A stretch of 64,000 nt of DNA from Pseudopedobacter beijingensis (lineage in GTDB: Bacteria; Bacteroidota; Bacteroidia; Sphingobacteriales; Sphingobacteriaceae): the NCBI RefSeq assembly GCF_042678145.1, contig NZ_JBHUDG010000019.1:76705-140704 (forward strand), given 5' to 3'. Below are positions 1 to 8,720 of the stretch, one piece after another. Within the stretch, counting starts at the first letter, position 1. Each line of letters opens with the position of its first letter. The translations under genes and the position numbers were made by a program. The notes below the pieces were generated by a model. That model did not search any database and was not told the origin of the DNA. It saw only the letters and a program-made list of their open reading frames with translations.

Positions 1-49
1 TTCCATTTAAGAATTTATTCCTTTGTATTGAAAATTAATATTCTTAAAA

Positions 50-1192
50 ATGGTAAAACGGTTTTTGTTTGAAAGAAAAGAGATAAAAATGACGTTGGTG
101 GCTGTCATGGTATTATTGGTGTCTTGCGGAGATAATCAGCAAGCGCAATACGAACAACCTGCTACAGATGTTGATTTTATAGAGATACAACCTGCTACAG
201 TTTATTTAGAAAAAAAATATCCGGGAGCCATTGAGGGATTGGTAAATGTAGATATTAAATCTCAGGTAGTAGGATATTTGGAGAGCATTTATGTAAAGGA
301 AGGGGAATATGTACAGCAAGGGCAATCACTATTTCGTATCAAGGATGATGTGTATCATGAACAGGTTCAAAACAGTCAGGCCACTTTAAAAGCGGCGCTT
401 GCTGCGGAGGAAACTGCGAGAATAGAAGTAGAGAAAATTAAACCGTTAGTGGCTGGAAAGGTTGTTACTGAGCTACAGCTACAAAGTGCTGAAGCCAGTT
501 ATGCATCTGCAAAAGCCCAGGTGGCTCAGGCTCAGGCCAGTTTGGCTTCTTCTAAAATAAATGCTGGTTTTACCTTGATTAAGGCTCCCGTAAGCGGATA
601 TATAGGACGGATACCTAATCGTATAGGTAACCTGATAACCCCTTCAGATGTAATACCATTAACAACATTGTCAGAGATTAATCAGGTGTATGTTTATTTC
701 TCTCTTAGCGAGGCAGATTATATCTCTTTTATGAAAGATAGTAAGGTTAATGAGGGTATAAATACGGTAGAATTGGTTATGGCAGATGGTTCGGCTTATA
801 ATCATACCGGCAAATTAGAGGCTGCCAGTGGTAATATAGACAGAACAACGGGAAGTATGGCGCTGAAAGCAGTTTTTGCTAATCCGGATAGGATATTACG
901 TTCTGGTGGTTCGGCTAAAATTATCCTGAAAAAGACTTTAGATTCTGCATTAACAGTTCCTATGGCTAGTGTGAGGGATATACAGGATAAATATTTTGTG
1001 TTTGCTTTGGCTGATAGCAATAAAGTGGCTATGAAACCGATAGAGATAGCGGGTAATTCTGGTAATAACTACGTGCTTAAAAGTGGGTTGAAAGTGGGAG
1101 AAAAAATTGCGCTTAATAGAATAGATGTATTAAATGAAGGTATGCCCGTAATTCCTGGGACTGCCAAAAGCACTACCGAAAAAGAAAAGTAG
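50..1192 (+). CDS. RND efflux periplasmic adaptor (membrane fusion protein)
   Basis: This is the periplasmic adaptor of a tripartite multidrug efflux pump; it links the inner-membrane pump to the outer-membrane channel encoded just downstream. The N-terminus is a lipoprotein signal with a charged start, a hydrophobic run and LVSC, making Cys26 the lipidated residue. A biotinyl-lipoyl-like half motif (about residues 60-95), an alanine/glutamine-rich coiled-coil hairpin (about 100-170) and beta-barrel domains follow, the normal HlyD/AcrA order. At 380 aa it has the usual length. The ATG at 50 is preferred over the ATG at 89 because it supplies the positive n-region of the signal peptide. It is first of three co-directional genes, 29 nt before the pump gene. 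Substrate cannot be read from the sequence. Confidence 0.93.
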   Translation: MVKRFLFERKEIKMTLVAVMVLLVSCGDNQQAQYEQPATDVDFIEIQPATVYLEKKYPGAIEGLVNVDIKSQVVGYLESIYVKEGEYVQQGQSLFRIKDDVYHEQVQNSQATLKAALAAEETARIEVEKIKPLVAGKVVTELQLQSAEASYASAKAQVAQAQASLASSKINAGFTLIKAPVSGYIGRIPNRIGNLITPSDVIPLTTLSEINQVYVYFSLSEADYISFMKDSKVNEGINTVELVMADGSAYNHTGKLEAASGNIDRTTGSMALKAVFANPDRILRSGGSAKIILKKTLDSALTVPMASVRDIQDKYFVFALADSNKVAMKPIEIAGNSGNNYVLKSGLKVGEKIALNRIDVLNEGMPVIPGTAKSTTEKEK

Positions 1193-1221
1193 TCAAAAAA
1201 TCATCCAAAAGAGATTATAGT

Positions 1222-4200
1222 ATGTTAAAAAAGATAATAGACAGACCAGTATTGGCTACGGTTATTTCCGTGATTCTGGTTATGTTGGGAATTATTGGAA
1301 TGCTTAGGCTTCCAATAACCAGGTTTCCGGATATAGCACCGCCTACGGTAAGTGTTATGGGAAGCTATCCCGGAGGAAATAGCGAATCAGTAATTCGTTC
1401 TGTAGTAACCCCACTAGAGGAGCAGATCAATGGTGTGGAGAATATGGAGTATATTACTTCTACAGCAAGTAATGACGGAACGTTTGATATCAGAATAATA
1501 TTTAAACAGGGAGTAGATCCAGATCAGGCTGCGGTAAATGTACAAAACCGCGTACAACAGGCAACACCTATACTTCCGCAGGAAGTAGTACGGATGGGAT
1601 TAACTACATCCAAGCAGCAGAACAGCATGATCATGATTTTCAATATCTATACGGAGGATAATGAGAAGTATGATGAAACTTTTTTGCAGAATTACGCTAA
1701 TATTAACCTGATACCTCAAATAAAACGGGTGGCAGGGGTAGGTCAGGCACAGGTATTTGGTATGAAAGATTACTCGATGCGTGTGTGGCTAAACCCGCAA
1801 AAAATGGCTAATTATGGCTTAATTCCTGATGATGTTACAGCAGCAATAGCCCGTCAAAGCTTAGAGGCTGCACCGGGTAAATTGGGAGAGGAGTCTAATG
1901 CGGCATTAGAATATGTTATCAGGTATAAAGGGAAGAAGAACCTGCCGGAGGAGTATGAGAATATCATTGTTAAAAAAAATGAATATGATCTGGTAAGGCT
2001 TAAGGATGTAGCTCGTGTAGAGTTTGGATCTATCAGCTATAGCGGTGATAATAAAATGAACGGATTGAATGCGGTAACGATAGCGATACTGCAAACTTCC
2101 GGCTCAAATGCAAACAGTATCGAAATAGGAGTGCGAGATGTATTGGAGAACGCTTCTAAATCATTTCCTCCGGGAATGAAGTATAACAGCATGATGAGTA
2201 CCAAAGAGCGGCTGGATGAGGCTACGGGCCAGGTAAAATCTACGTTAATAGAGGCTTTTATATTGGTATTTATAGTTGTGTTTGTTTTTCTTCAGGATTT
2301 TAGGTCAACTATTATCCCAGCTATTGCTGTGCCGGTTGCTATTGTTGGAACTTTCTTCTTTTTACTTGCTTTTGGTTTCACCATCAATATTCTTACATTA
2401 TTTGCGCTGGTTTTGGCTATTGGTATTGTGGTAGATGATGCTATTGTAGTGGTAGAGGCGGTGCATGGTAAACTGGAAACCTCAAACATGACAGGCCGTG
2501 AGGCAACCCATAGTGCCATGAGCGAGATTACCGGGGCAGTTATATCTATTACTCTGGTAATGTCAGCCGTGTTTATTCCTATTGGGTTTATGACAGGTTC
2601 TTCGGGGATTTTTTATAAGCAGTTTGCCTATACTTTAGCTATAGCTATTATTATATCAGCGGTAAATGCTTTAACACTTACACCTGCGCTTTGTGCACTG
2701 TTACTGAAAAACAACCATGCAGAAGCTCATGAGTCTAAAAAATCGGGTTTTAAAAGCCGATTTTTTAAAGCCTTTAATACGGGTTTTAACAGCATGACCA
2801 ACAGGTATATTAAGGGAGTGAAAATTTTAGTTGCCCGTAAATGGTTAGCTACCGGATTAATTGTGGTTATTATAGCATTTGCTGTGTATTTGATGAATAG
2901 TACCTCCAGAAGTTTTGTTCCTATGGAGGATGATAATTTTATTGTATACAGCATGAGCATGCCGCCAGGTACGGCATTAGATCGTACGACAGAAGTTGCC
3001 GAAAAAATTAATGATATGTTGCTGGAGATAGAATCTGTTGAAAGTAACTCGGGAATTACAGGTTTTAATATTCTTAGCAATAGTACAGGTCCTGCTTATG
3101 CCTTAGGTTTTGTTAAATTGAAGCAACCGGCAGACAGAGGCGAAATTAAAGATATTGATGTAATTGCAGGTTTAATTAACGAAAAGTTTGCAAGTATAAA
3201 AGAAGGAACGGCTATGGCATTTAGGATGCCTCCTATTGAAGGTTATGGTATAACAGGTGGGGTAGAGCTGGTATTACAGGATAGAATGGGGAAAGATCCT
3301 GCATCTTTAAAAGCTATGGCCGATAAGGTGATTGGGCAGATTATGCAACAACCAGGGGTGCAGGTTGCTTTTACTATGTTTAGGGCTGATTTTCCACAGC
3401 TAGAGCTTGAAGTGGATGAGGATAAGGCTGCACAGATGGGGGTGGATGTTAGCACGATGTTGGGGACTGTACAAACTTATTTATCGGGAGATCAATCACA
3501 AAACTTTACAAGGTTTGGTAAGTTTTACCGGGTAAATATTAAGGCCGACGGTATATTCAGAATGGATGAAGAGGCGTTTAACCAGATATTTGTACGTAAT
3601 GATAGGGGCGAAATGGTTCCGGTGAAATCTATGGTCACCCTCATAAAGGTATATGGTCCGGAATCTGTTACGAGATATAATTTGTATAATTCGGTAACTA
3701 TAAATGTTCTTTCAAATCCTGGAGTTAGTAACGGGGCTATTATGGATAATCTGGAGCAGAATATATTAAGTAAACTACCGGGAGATTACAGTTATGAATG
3801 GACGGGATTAAGCTTAGAAGAAAAATCATCAGGTAATCAAACCTTGTTTATTTTAACATTGAGCTTGTTGTTTGTTTATTTTTTACTGGCAGCCCAATAT
3901 GAGAGCTATTTATTGCCTTTAGCAGTTTTATTATCTATCCCCACAGGTATTATAGGTGCATTTCTGGGAATTAAGCTGATTGGCCTGGATAATAATATAT
4001 ATGTGCAGGTAGGATTAATTATGCTGATTGGTTTGTTGGCCAAGAATGCAATTTTGATTGTGGAATTTGCTGTGCAGAGAAGAAAAGCGGGGTTGACTAT
4101 TTTGCAATCTGCTTTGGAAGCGTCTAAAGTAAGGTTACGACCTATTATTATGACTTCCCTGGCATTTATTGCAGGTATGATTCCATTGATGCTGGCTACC

Positions 4201-4362
4201 GGCGGCGCTGCTGCAGGTAATAAATCTATAAGTACAGGTGCGGCAATGGGAATGTTAACCGGGGTTATATTGGGTGTTTTTGTAATTCCATTGTTATACA
4301 TACTATTCCAATATCTTCAGGAAAAAGTCTCGGGTAAGCAAATACAAGAGGTAAATAATTAA
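1222..4362 (+). CDS. RND multidrug efflux permease, AcrB/HAE1 family
   Basis: Inner-membrane proton-driven drug exporter of the hydrophobe/amphiphile RND family. Its 1046 aa match AcrB-type pumps. It shows TM1 at residues 12-30, a large periplasmic porter domain, TM2-6, a second porter domain and TM7-12. The proton-relay residues are visible: the Asp pair in VVDDAIVVVEA (D405/D406) and the lysine in LLAKNAILIVEF (K941), equivalent to AcrB D407/D408 and K940. The motif PLEEQINGVENMEY in the first porter domain is typical of HAE1 pumps rather than metal pumps. It sits between its adaptor and channel genes, 12 nt from the latter, so the three are probably co-transcribed. Confidence 0.96.
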   Translation: MLKKIIDRPVLATVISVILVMLGIIGMLRLPITRFPDIAPPTVSVMGSYPGGNSESVIRSVVTPLEEQINGVENMEYITSTASNDGTFDIRIIFKQGVDPDQAAVNVQNRVQQATPILPQEVVRMGLTTSKQQNSMIMIFNIYTEDNEKYDETFLQNYANINLIPQIKRVAGVGQAQVFGMKDYSMRVWLNPQKMANYGLIPDDVTAAIARQSLEAAPGKLGEESNAALEYVIRYKGKKNLPEEYENIIVKKNEYDLVRLKDVARVEFGSISYSGDNKMNGLNAVTIAILQTSGSNANSIEIGVRDVLENASKSFPPGMKYNSMMSTKERLDEATGQVKSTLIEAFILVFIVVFVFLQDFRSTIIPAIAVPVAIVGTFFFLLAFGFTINILTLFALVLAIGIVVDDAIVVVEAVHGKLETSNMTGREATHSAMSEITGAVISITLVMSAVFIPIGFMTGSSGIFYKQFAYTLAIAIIISAVNALTLTPALCALLLKNNHAEAHESKKSGFKSRFFKAFNTGFNSMTNRYIKGVKILVARKWLATGLIVVIIAFAVYLMNSTSRSFVPMEDDNFIVYSMSMPPGTALDRTTEVAEKINDMLLEIESVESNSGITGFNILSNSTGPAYALGFVKLKQPADRGEIKDIDVIAGLINEKFASIKEGTAMAFRMPPIEGYGITGGVELVLQDRMGKDPASLKAMADKVIGQIMQQPGVQVAFTMFRADFPQLELEVDEDKAAQMGVDVSTMLGTVQTYLSGDQSQNFTRFGKFYRVNIKADGIFRMDEEAFNQIFVRNDRGEMVPVKSMVTLIKVYGPESVTRYNLYNSVTINVLSNPGVSNGAIMDNLEQNILSKLPGDYSYEWTGLSLEEKSSGNQTLFILTLSLLFVYFLLAAQYESYLLPLAVLLSIPTGIIGAFLGIKLIGLDNNIYVQVGLIMLIGLLAKNAILIVEFAVQRRKAGLTILQSALEASKVRLRPIIMTSLAFIAGMIPLMLATGGAAAGNKSISTGAAMGMLTGVILGVFVIPLLYILFQYLQEKVSGKQIQEVNN

Positions 4363-4374
4363 AATAAGGCAGTA

Positions 4375-5784
4375 ATGAAACAATATATATATGTAGGGTT
4401 GGGCTTGGCAACATTATTTTCTTCCTGTATTGCAGGGAAAAAATATACCCGACCTGAATTGGATTTACCAGAAACATATAGGGAGCAGCAGGTTAAGGTA
4501 ACTGCAGATTCTGTGGCACTTAGCTGGAGAACATTTTTTAAAGATCCGGTTTTAGTGGAGTTGATTGAAAAATCGTTAAAAAAGAATAATGATATCCAGA
4601 CAGCTATGCTTAATATGCAACAACTGGAACTGGTGTACACACAGGCCAGAAAAGGCTTATTGCCCACTGTTGATTTGGCTATAGATGGTAACAGAACCTG
4701 GATGTCTAAAAATTCTTTAAATGGTTCGTTAAGTGAGCAATTTACATCTAGTTCTTTTATGGACGATTATGCGGCAGTATTGAGACTGAGTTGGGAGGCT
4801 GATATATGGGGAAAAGCTAAGGCACAGAAAACTGAAGCACAGGCAAATTTTTTCGCTCAGAAAGAAAACTTGTCCGCTCTTAAAACCAGAATAATTGTAC
4901 AAGTAGCCCAAGCGTATTATAATCTGATGGCACTTGATGAACAGTTAAAAGTTGCTGAGCAGAATGTAGAAATGAGTCAGACTACTTTAGATATGATTCG
5001 TTTACAATACAACGCAGCTCAGGTTAGTTCTTTGGCTGTAGGACAAGCTGAAGCACAGAAAAAAACTGCGGAATTATTGATTCCGCAAGCTAAGCAAAGT
5101 ATTGCCGTACAAGAAAATGCGCTGAGTATTTTGTGTGGAAATTATCCTGAGTCTATTCATAGATCAGGAAGTTTAATGAAAGCAATGCCGGAAGACACTT
5201 TTCCTGACGGGGTACCAACAGCACTTTTAAGCCGCAGACCGGATGTTAAATCTGCCGAATATGCAGTAGTTGCAGCTAATTCAAGAGTAGGCTTGGCTAA
5301 AGTGGCCATGTATCCGTCTTTTAGTATTATGCCGTCTATAGGAGTTAACTCGTTTAACTTTAATAACTGGTGGGATTTACCGGGATCGTTGGTTAAAACT
5401 GTTGCCGCAAATATTTCTCAACCTGTTTTTCAAAAGAAAGCTTTGAAAACAAATTACGAGGTGGCATTATTAGAGCAGAATAAAGCAGCAATTCAATTTA
5501 AACAATCGGTGATGTTAGCTGTAGGAGAGGTTACCGACGAATTGTCAACTATTAAATATACTAATGAACGTTTGGCATTGGTGGCACAAAAAACGGTACA
5601 TCTTAATAAGGCAACGGATGATGCGATGCTTTTGTATAAGAATGGTATGGCTAATTATCTGGAGGTTATAACTGCACAAAATAATTCGCTACAAAACGAA
5701 TTGGAGGCCGTTAGTATAAAACGAGATCAGTTAAATGCATTAACTAATCTATATAGAGCCTTGGGCGGCGGCTTTGAAGATTAA
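4375..5784 (+). CDS. Outer-membrane efflux lipoprotein, TolC/OprM (NodT) family
   Basis: Outer-membrane channel of the RND pump. An N-terminal lipoprotein signal ends in FSSC with Cys18 as the lipidation site, followed by the Y-x-RP-x-L stretch common in OprM-like proteins. Two internally repeated halves rich in long Ala/Gln/Glu helices form the periplasmic tunnel (about residues 60-250 and 270-465). LLSRRPDVKSAEYAVVAANS near residue 280 is a hallmark of this family. Length 469 aa is normal. It is the last gene of the efflux operon and is followed by a short stem-loop at 5802-5821. Confidence 0.94.
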   Translation: MKQYIYVGLGLATLFSSCIAGKKYTRPELDLPETYREQQVKVTADSVALSWRTFFKDPVLVELIEKSLKKNNDIQTAMLNMQQLELVYTQARKGLLPTVDLAIDGNRTWMSKNSLNGSLSEQFTSSSFMDDYAAVLRLSWEADIWGKAKAQKTEAQANFFAQKENLSALKTRIIVQVAQAYYNLMALDEQLKVAEQNVEMSQTTLDMIRLQYNAAQVSSLAVGQAEAQKKTAELLIPQAKQSIAVQENALSILCGNYPESIHRSGSLMKAMPEDTFPDGVPTALLSRRPDVKSAEYAVVAANSRVGLAKVAMYPSFSIMPSIGVNSFNFNNWWDLPGSLVKTVAANISQPVFQKKALKTNYEVALLEQNKAAIQFKQSVMLAVGEVTDELSTIKYTNERLALVAQKTVHLNKATDDAMLLYKNGMANYLEVITAQNNSLQNELEAVSIKRDQLNALTNLYRALGGGFED

Positions 5785-5801
5785 CCAAAATTGCTAAATA
5801 A

Positions 5802-5821
5802 GAGCTTGTGTAAACAAGCTC
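5802..5821. terminator. Stem-loop after efflux operon, weak terminator candidate
   Basis: GAGCTTGT and ACAAGCTC form a perfect 8-bp stem around a 4-nt loop, 18 nt after the channel gene. No immediate T-tract follows, so intrinsic termination is uncertain; an mRNA 3'-end stabiliser is equally possible. It lies inside the upstream TTG-start extension of the next reading frame, which argues that this extension is not translated. Confidence 0.4.
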
Positions 5822-5895
5822 TCCTGATCGAAATCGAAGGTTTTTTCAGGACTACCATTAAAAGAGGTTTAATATATCTGAAAATAATTAGGTTT

Positions 5896-6360
5896 ATGAT
5901 TAGAAAAGCAACACAGAATGATCTTCCGAAATTGGAAGAACTCTATTTTCTATTGTTTGAACAGATGGCAGACTATGAACCTTATTATAGGAAAGCTACC
6001 CATCAAGACCAGCATTTTTTGAGGAGTGTAATTGCTGAAGAAAATAACTTTGCCGCATTTGTTTATGACTTGGATAAGGATGTTAAGGGATTTGCTATTG
6101 TACAAATGCAGGAAACTTTACCTTATAATTGTTTTGTGCCTTTGAAATATGCTTATTTAATTGATATTGTTGTAGAAGTAGGTATGAGGAGGAAAGGTAT
6201 TGGAAAAGCTTTGATAAATCAGGTGAAAATTTGGGCTAAAGAAAATAAGGCAGATTACCTGGAGCTGCAAGTGCTAATGAAAAATAAGGATGCAGCAGCA
6301 CTTTATTTACGCGAAGGTTTTGAAATATTCAGTCAGTCGATGCGTGTACGGATAGACTAA
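5896..6360 (+). CDS. GNAT family N-acetyltransferase
   Basis: A 154-aa acetyltransferase of the GNAT fold that transfers an acetyl group from acetyl-CoA to an unknown amine. The acetyl-CoA-binding motif A is clear: a hydrophobic strand (YAYLIDIVVE) followed by RRKGIGKALINQVK (the R/Q-x-x-G-x-G/A loop). Motif B (NKDAAALYLREGFE) lies near the C-terminus. The frame opens upstream at a TTG at 5791, but that 35-codon extension reads through the stem-loop and has no family resemblance, so the ATG at 5896 is chosen. It may be read through from the efflux operon; no substrate clue is visible. Confidence 0.88.
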   Translation: MIRKATQNDLPKLEELYFLLFEQMADYEPYYRKATHQDQHFLRSVIAEENNFAAFVYDLDKDVKGFAIVQMQETLPYNCFVPLKYAYLIDIVVEVGMRRKGIGKALINQVKIWAKENKADYLELQVLMKNKDAAALYLREGFEIFSQSMRVRID

Positions 6361-6377
6361 AGTTTTAGCAATAAAAG

Positions 6378-6767
6378 TTATTTTTCTTTTGTATTATCAG
6401 TTTTTGGAGAGTCGGCATAAAGAGATTGACGATAAGCAATACCCCAATTGGCAATCTCATTAATAATAGGTTCTAATGTTTTACCATATTCGGTAATTTC
6501 ATATTCTACAGTAATGGGTTTAGTGTTCAGAACCGTACGGGTAACTAAACGGTTTATTTCCATATCTTGTAGTTCTTTAGAAAGCATTTTAGCAGCAATA
6601 CCATCTACTTCACGTAACAAATCCATAAAACGCATTTTTCCACTTTCCATCAGTGTACCCAAAATATGAAACTTCCATTTACCGGATAAAATCTCCATAG
6701 TGTCCTTAATGGCTGTTATACGGGTTTTGCACTGTGGGGTGTTATTTATGGAGGCTTTCTTTTTCAT
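6378..6767 (-). CDS. HxlR-family winged-helix transcriptional regulator
   Basis: A 129-aa MarR-like winged-helix regulator of the HxlR family. The typical core is present: a segment ending in LSGKWKFHILGTL, the recognition helix region RFMDLLREVDGIAAKMLSKEL, and the wing ending in VEYEITEYGKTLEPII. The only cysteine is Cys13, just before helix 1, the position used as a thiol redox switch in characterised HxlR/DUF24 regulators (YodB, HypR). It is divergent from the DoxX-like and DsbA-like genes, and the shared intergenic region holds two palindromes suitable as operators. A role in sensing oxidative or electrophile stress is inferred from the family and neighbours. Confidence 0.9.
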   Translation of the reverse strand: MKKKASINNTPQCKTRITAIKDTMEILSGKWKFHILGTLMESGKMRFMDLLREVDGIAAKMLSKELQDMEINRLVTRTVLNTKPITVEYEITEYGKTLEPIINEIANWGIAYRQSLYADSPKTDNTKEK

Positions 6768-6795
6768 TTTACTACATTTTTAAAACAACGAAACT

Positions 6796-6840
6796 ACTTT
6801 ATAAAGTTACTAAAATTAGCATTGGTTACCTATTGGTAAC
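6796..6840. promoter_or_regulatory. Two palindromes in hxlR/doxX divergent region (candidate HxlR operators)
   Basis: ACTTTATAAAGT at 6796-6807 is a perfect 12-bp palindrome. GTTACC-TATT-GGTAAC at 6825-6840 is a perfect 6-bp inverted repeat with a 4-nt spacer. Their centres are about 31 bp apart, close to three helical turns, so they lie on one face of the DNA. Both sit between the divergent hxlR and doxX genes. Binding by the HxlR protein is inferred from position only. Confidence 0.5.
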
Positions 6841-6886
6841 TAGTTTCAAAAAGGTAATTCATAACATTTTTAAACTAAATGGAGTG

Positions 6887-6894
6887 TAGTTTTG
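6887..6894 (+). promoter_or_regulatory. Bacteroidota -7 element of the doxX/dsbA-like genes
   Basis: TAGTTTTG matches the Bacteroidota -7 consensus TAnnTTTG exactly and leaves a leader of roughly 16 nt before the ATG at 6917. No good TTTG -33 element is visible about 20 nt upstream, as expected for a promoter that may be regulated by the neighbouring HxlR protein. Confidence 0.55.
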
Positions 6895-6916
6895 CAGGCA
6901 GTTTAAACATACAAAA

Positions 6917-7300
6917 ATGAATAAATACAAAATTACTTATTGGGTTACAACAGGTTTATTTGCAGCCTTTATGCTTTTTAGTGCTTACAGCTATTTAACA
7001 TCTGAGGAAATGAAAGGAGCGTTTACTTTTTTAGGTTTTCCTGATTATTTCAGGATAGAATTAGCCGTTGCTAAATTGTTGGGCGCGTTAGTCTTAATTC
7101 TTCCATTTGCACCTAAGTCTTTAAAAATAATTGCTTACTCAGGGTTCTTCATCAATATTGTATCGGCAGTTGTGGCACATTTAGCTAAAGATTATCATGC
7201 TTACGGATTTATTGTTTTTTCGGCTGTTACTTTGGCCTTATCTTATTATGCTTATATGCATCTCGAAAGGCAGAACGTACAACCTAAAACAGAAATTTAA
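6917..7300 (+). CDS. DoxX-like family membrane protein
   Basis: A 127-aa integral membrane protein with four predicted helices (about residues 8-25, 45-65, 70-92, 97-115). The order GLFAAFMLFSAYSYL, then ELAVAKLLGALVLILP, is typical of the DoxX-like (DoxX_2) family. Members are linked to redox and sulfur stress, but their biochemical function is mostly unknown. It is divergent from an HxlR regulator and 75 nt upstream of a DsbA-like gene, so it is probably the first gene of a small stress-response unit. Confidence 0.82.
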   Translation: MNKYKITYWVTTGLFAAFMLFSAYSYLTSEEMKGAFTFLGFPDYFRIELAVAKLLGALVLILPFAPKSLKIIAYSGFFINIVSAVVAHLAKDYHAYGFIVFSAVTLALSYYAYMHLERQNVQPKTEI

Positions 7301-7375
7301 TAATGAATGTTAAGAGAATGATGAGGTTGAGAAGCAATATTTGTTTGAATTAAAAGAATAAAAAAACAGTAGGAT

Positions 7376-8293
7376 ATGATAGATAAAACTTTAAAAATTA
7401 ATGCGCTATTGTGTGATCCTGAAGAAGGAATCTGTAGTCTGCCAGAAACTGATAATTATGTTGAACCTATTGGAGAAGCAGTTGATAAAAACATTAAGGT
7501 AATTTATTTTACAGATCCAATTTGTTCTTCATGCTGGGGGATAGAACCACAATTGAGAAAACTAAAGCTGGAATACGGTGATAAGATAGATATTGAATAT
7601 CGTATGGGCGGGTTATTGCCTGATTGGAGTTATAATGGTGGAGGGATTAGCAAGCCCTCTGATGTAGCACACCATTGGGATGAGGTAAGTCTTTATTATG
7701 ATATGCCCATAGATGGTGTTGTTTGGTTAGAAGACCCTTTAGATTCTTCCTATCCGCCATCTATTGCATTTAAAGCTGCACAGATACAGAGTGAGGAAAA
7801 AGCTATCTTGTTTTTGAGGAAAATCAGAGAAATGGTGTTTCTGGATAAAAAGAATATCGCAAAAACGGAGAACCTGCTATTGGCAGCTAATGCAGTTGGA
7901 TTAAACACAGAACAGTTTAAGATTGATTTTGAAGGAAAGGCAAAAATATTGTTCGAAGAAGATTTACAATTGGCAAGGGAGTTTGGTGTTAGAGGTTTTC
8001 CTACTATGTTTTTTTTAGATAAATTAGGAAATAGGGAAGTGGTGTATGGTTCTAAACCTTATGCAGCTTATGAAAATGCTATTCTAAAATTGAATCCCGA
8101 AATGGTTAGATATGATTATAAAAAGAGTTGGGATGCACTTTTTGCTAAATATTCTTCATTAACGGCAAAAGAATTTTCTGAGCTGTCTGGAGTTTCAAGG
8201 GAAGAGAGTGAAGGGGTGCTTGATAGCCTTGTTGATAAAAAGGTATTAAAAAAAGTGAGTATTAAAAATGGTTCTATCTGGAAACGGCTTTAA
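7376..8293 (+). CDS. DsbA-family (FrnE/SpxH-like) thiol oxidoreductase with C-terminal winged-helix-like segment
   Basis: A 305-aa thioredoxin-fold protein without a signal peptide, so probably cytoplasmic like FrnE and SpxH/YjbH. The redox motif is C50-S-S-C53 in TDPICSSCWGIEP. The cis-proline loop is in FGVRGFPTMFFLD (about residues 203-215). A second cysteine pair, C13 and C20 in LLCDPEEGIC, precedes the fold. The last 50 residues (LTAKEFSELSGVSREESEG onward) read like a small winged-helix domain, an uncommon appendage. The gene follows doxX and lies near the HxlR regulator, suggesting a shared thiol-stress response. Whether it acts as an oxidoreductase or a protease adaptor cannot be decided here. 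Confidence 0.85.
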   Translation: MIDKTLKINALLCDPEEGICSLPETDNYVEPIGEAVDKNIKVIYFTDPICSSCWGIEPQLRKLKLEYGDKIDIEYRMGGLLPDWSYNGGGISKPSDVAHHWDEVSLYYDMPIDGVVWLEDPLDSSYPPSIAFKAAQIQSEEKAILFLRKIREMVFLDKKNIAKTENLLLAANAVGLNTEQFKIDFEGKAKILFEEDLQLAREFGVRGFPTMFFLDKLGNREVVYGSKPYAAYENAILKLNPEMVRYDYKKSWDALFAKYSSLTAKEFSELSGVSREESEGVLDSLVDKKVLKKVSIKNGSIWKRL

Positions 8294-8304
8294 AATATGG
8301 TGAA

Positions 8305-8342
8305 CTGAGGTTGTCTAAATAGAGCTATTTGGATATCCTCAG
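8305..8342. other. Long imperfect stem-loop downstream of the dsbA-like gene
   Basis: CTGAGG and CCTCAG close a stem containing a second stem, TCTAAATA/TATTTGGA (one G-U), around a GAGC loop, with symmetric 3-nt internal bulges. It starts 11 nt after the stop codon and lacks a T-tract. It may be a 3'-end protector or part of a decayed element. From 8343 to 8498 nothing further could be recognised. Confidence 0.4.
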
Positions 8343-8498
8343 CTCTGTTAGAAATCAATATAAATATTCCAGTAGCGGCTCTTTATAATTCTGGAAATAC
8401 TCTTACTGTTTTTGTGTACCCGTATTGTAGAGAATATGAAGTGATAAGAATTTTACTTGATTCTCAATAATTAGGGACTTATAAATTTACTGAAACAA

Positions 8499-8530
8499 AA
8501 AAAGAGCTTCTATTTAGAAGCTCTTTTTTT
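8499..8530. terminator. Bidirectional intrinsic terminator between dsbA-like gene and tRNA-Ser
   Basis: AAAGAGCTTC and GAAGCTCTTT form a 10-bp stem with a 6-nt loop, flanked by A-runs on one side and T-runs on the other. It can therefore terminate the minus-strand tRNA transcript and + strand readthrough. Confidence 0.85.
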
Positions 8531-8533
8531 ATG

Positions 8534-8618
8534 CGGAGAAAGAGGGATTCGAACCCCCGGACCTGTTACAGTCAACGGTTTTCAAGACCGCCGCATTCGA
8601 CCGCTCTGCCATTTCTCC
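8534..8618 (-). tRNA. tRNA-Ser(TGA)
   Basis: The minus-strand 85-nt sequence folds as a class II tRNA. The acceptor stem is GGAGAAA/TTTCTCC with discriminator G; the anticodon stem GCGGT-CTTGAAA-ACCG contains anticodon TGA at 8582-8584. A long variable arm typical of tRNA-Ser follows, and the T arm is GGGGGTTCGAATCCC. The terminal CCA is not encoded (the genome reads G-CA-T), so it must be added enzymatically. It reads UCN serine codons, chiefly UCA. Confidence 0.97.
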
Positions 8619-8623
8619 GGGGG

Positions 8624-8654
8624 CAAAAGTACAAACATTGTCTTAAACTCCAAA
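8624..8654 (-). promoter_or_regulatory. Consensus Bacteroidota promoter of tRNA-Ser
   Basis: On the minus strand TTTG (8651-8654) is followed after exactly 19 nt by TACTTTTG (8624-8631), a full match to the Bacteroidota TTTG / TAnnTTTG consensus, ending 5 nt before the tRNA 5' end. This is one of the clearest promoters in the window. Confidence 0.8.
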
Positions 8655-8720
8655 AAATACCAGGTAAATTTTAAGCGAATATTGCTAACCGTTTAAAATA
8701 CAGTATAATAAAATTTCAGG

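Noticed and set aside
1..49. A partial gene at the left edge
   Set aside because: Stops occur in all frames, and the segment is AT-rich upstream sequence of the efflux operon; no coding signal.
5791..5895. TTG-start extension of the GNAT gene
   Set aside because: It reads through a stem-loop and lacks family resemblance; the ATG at 5896 begins exactly at the fold start.
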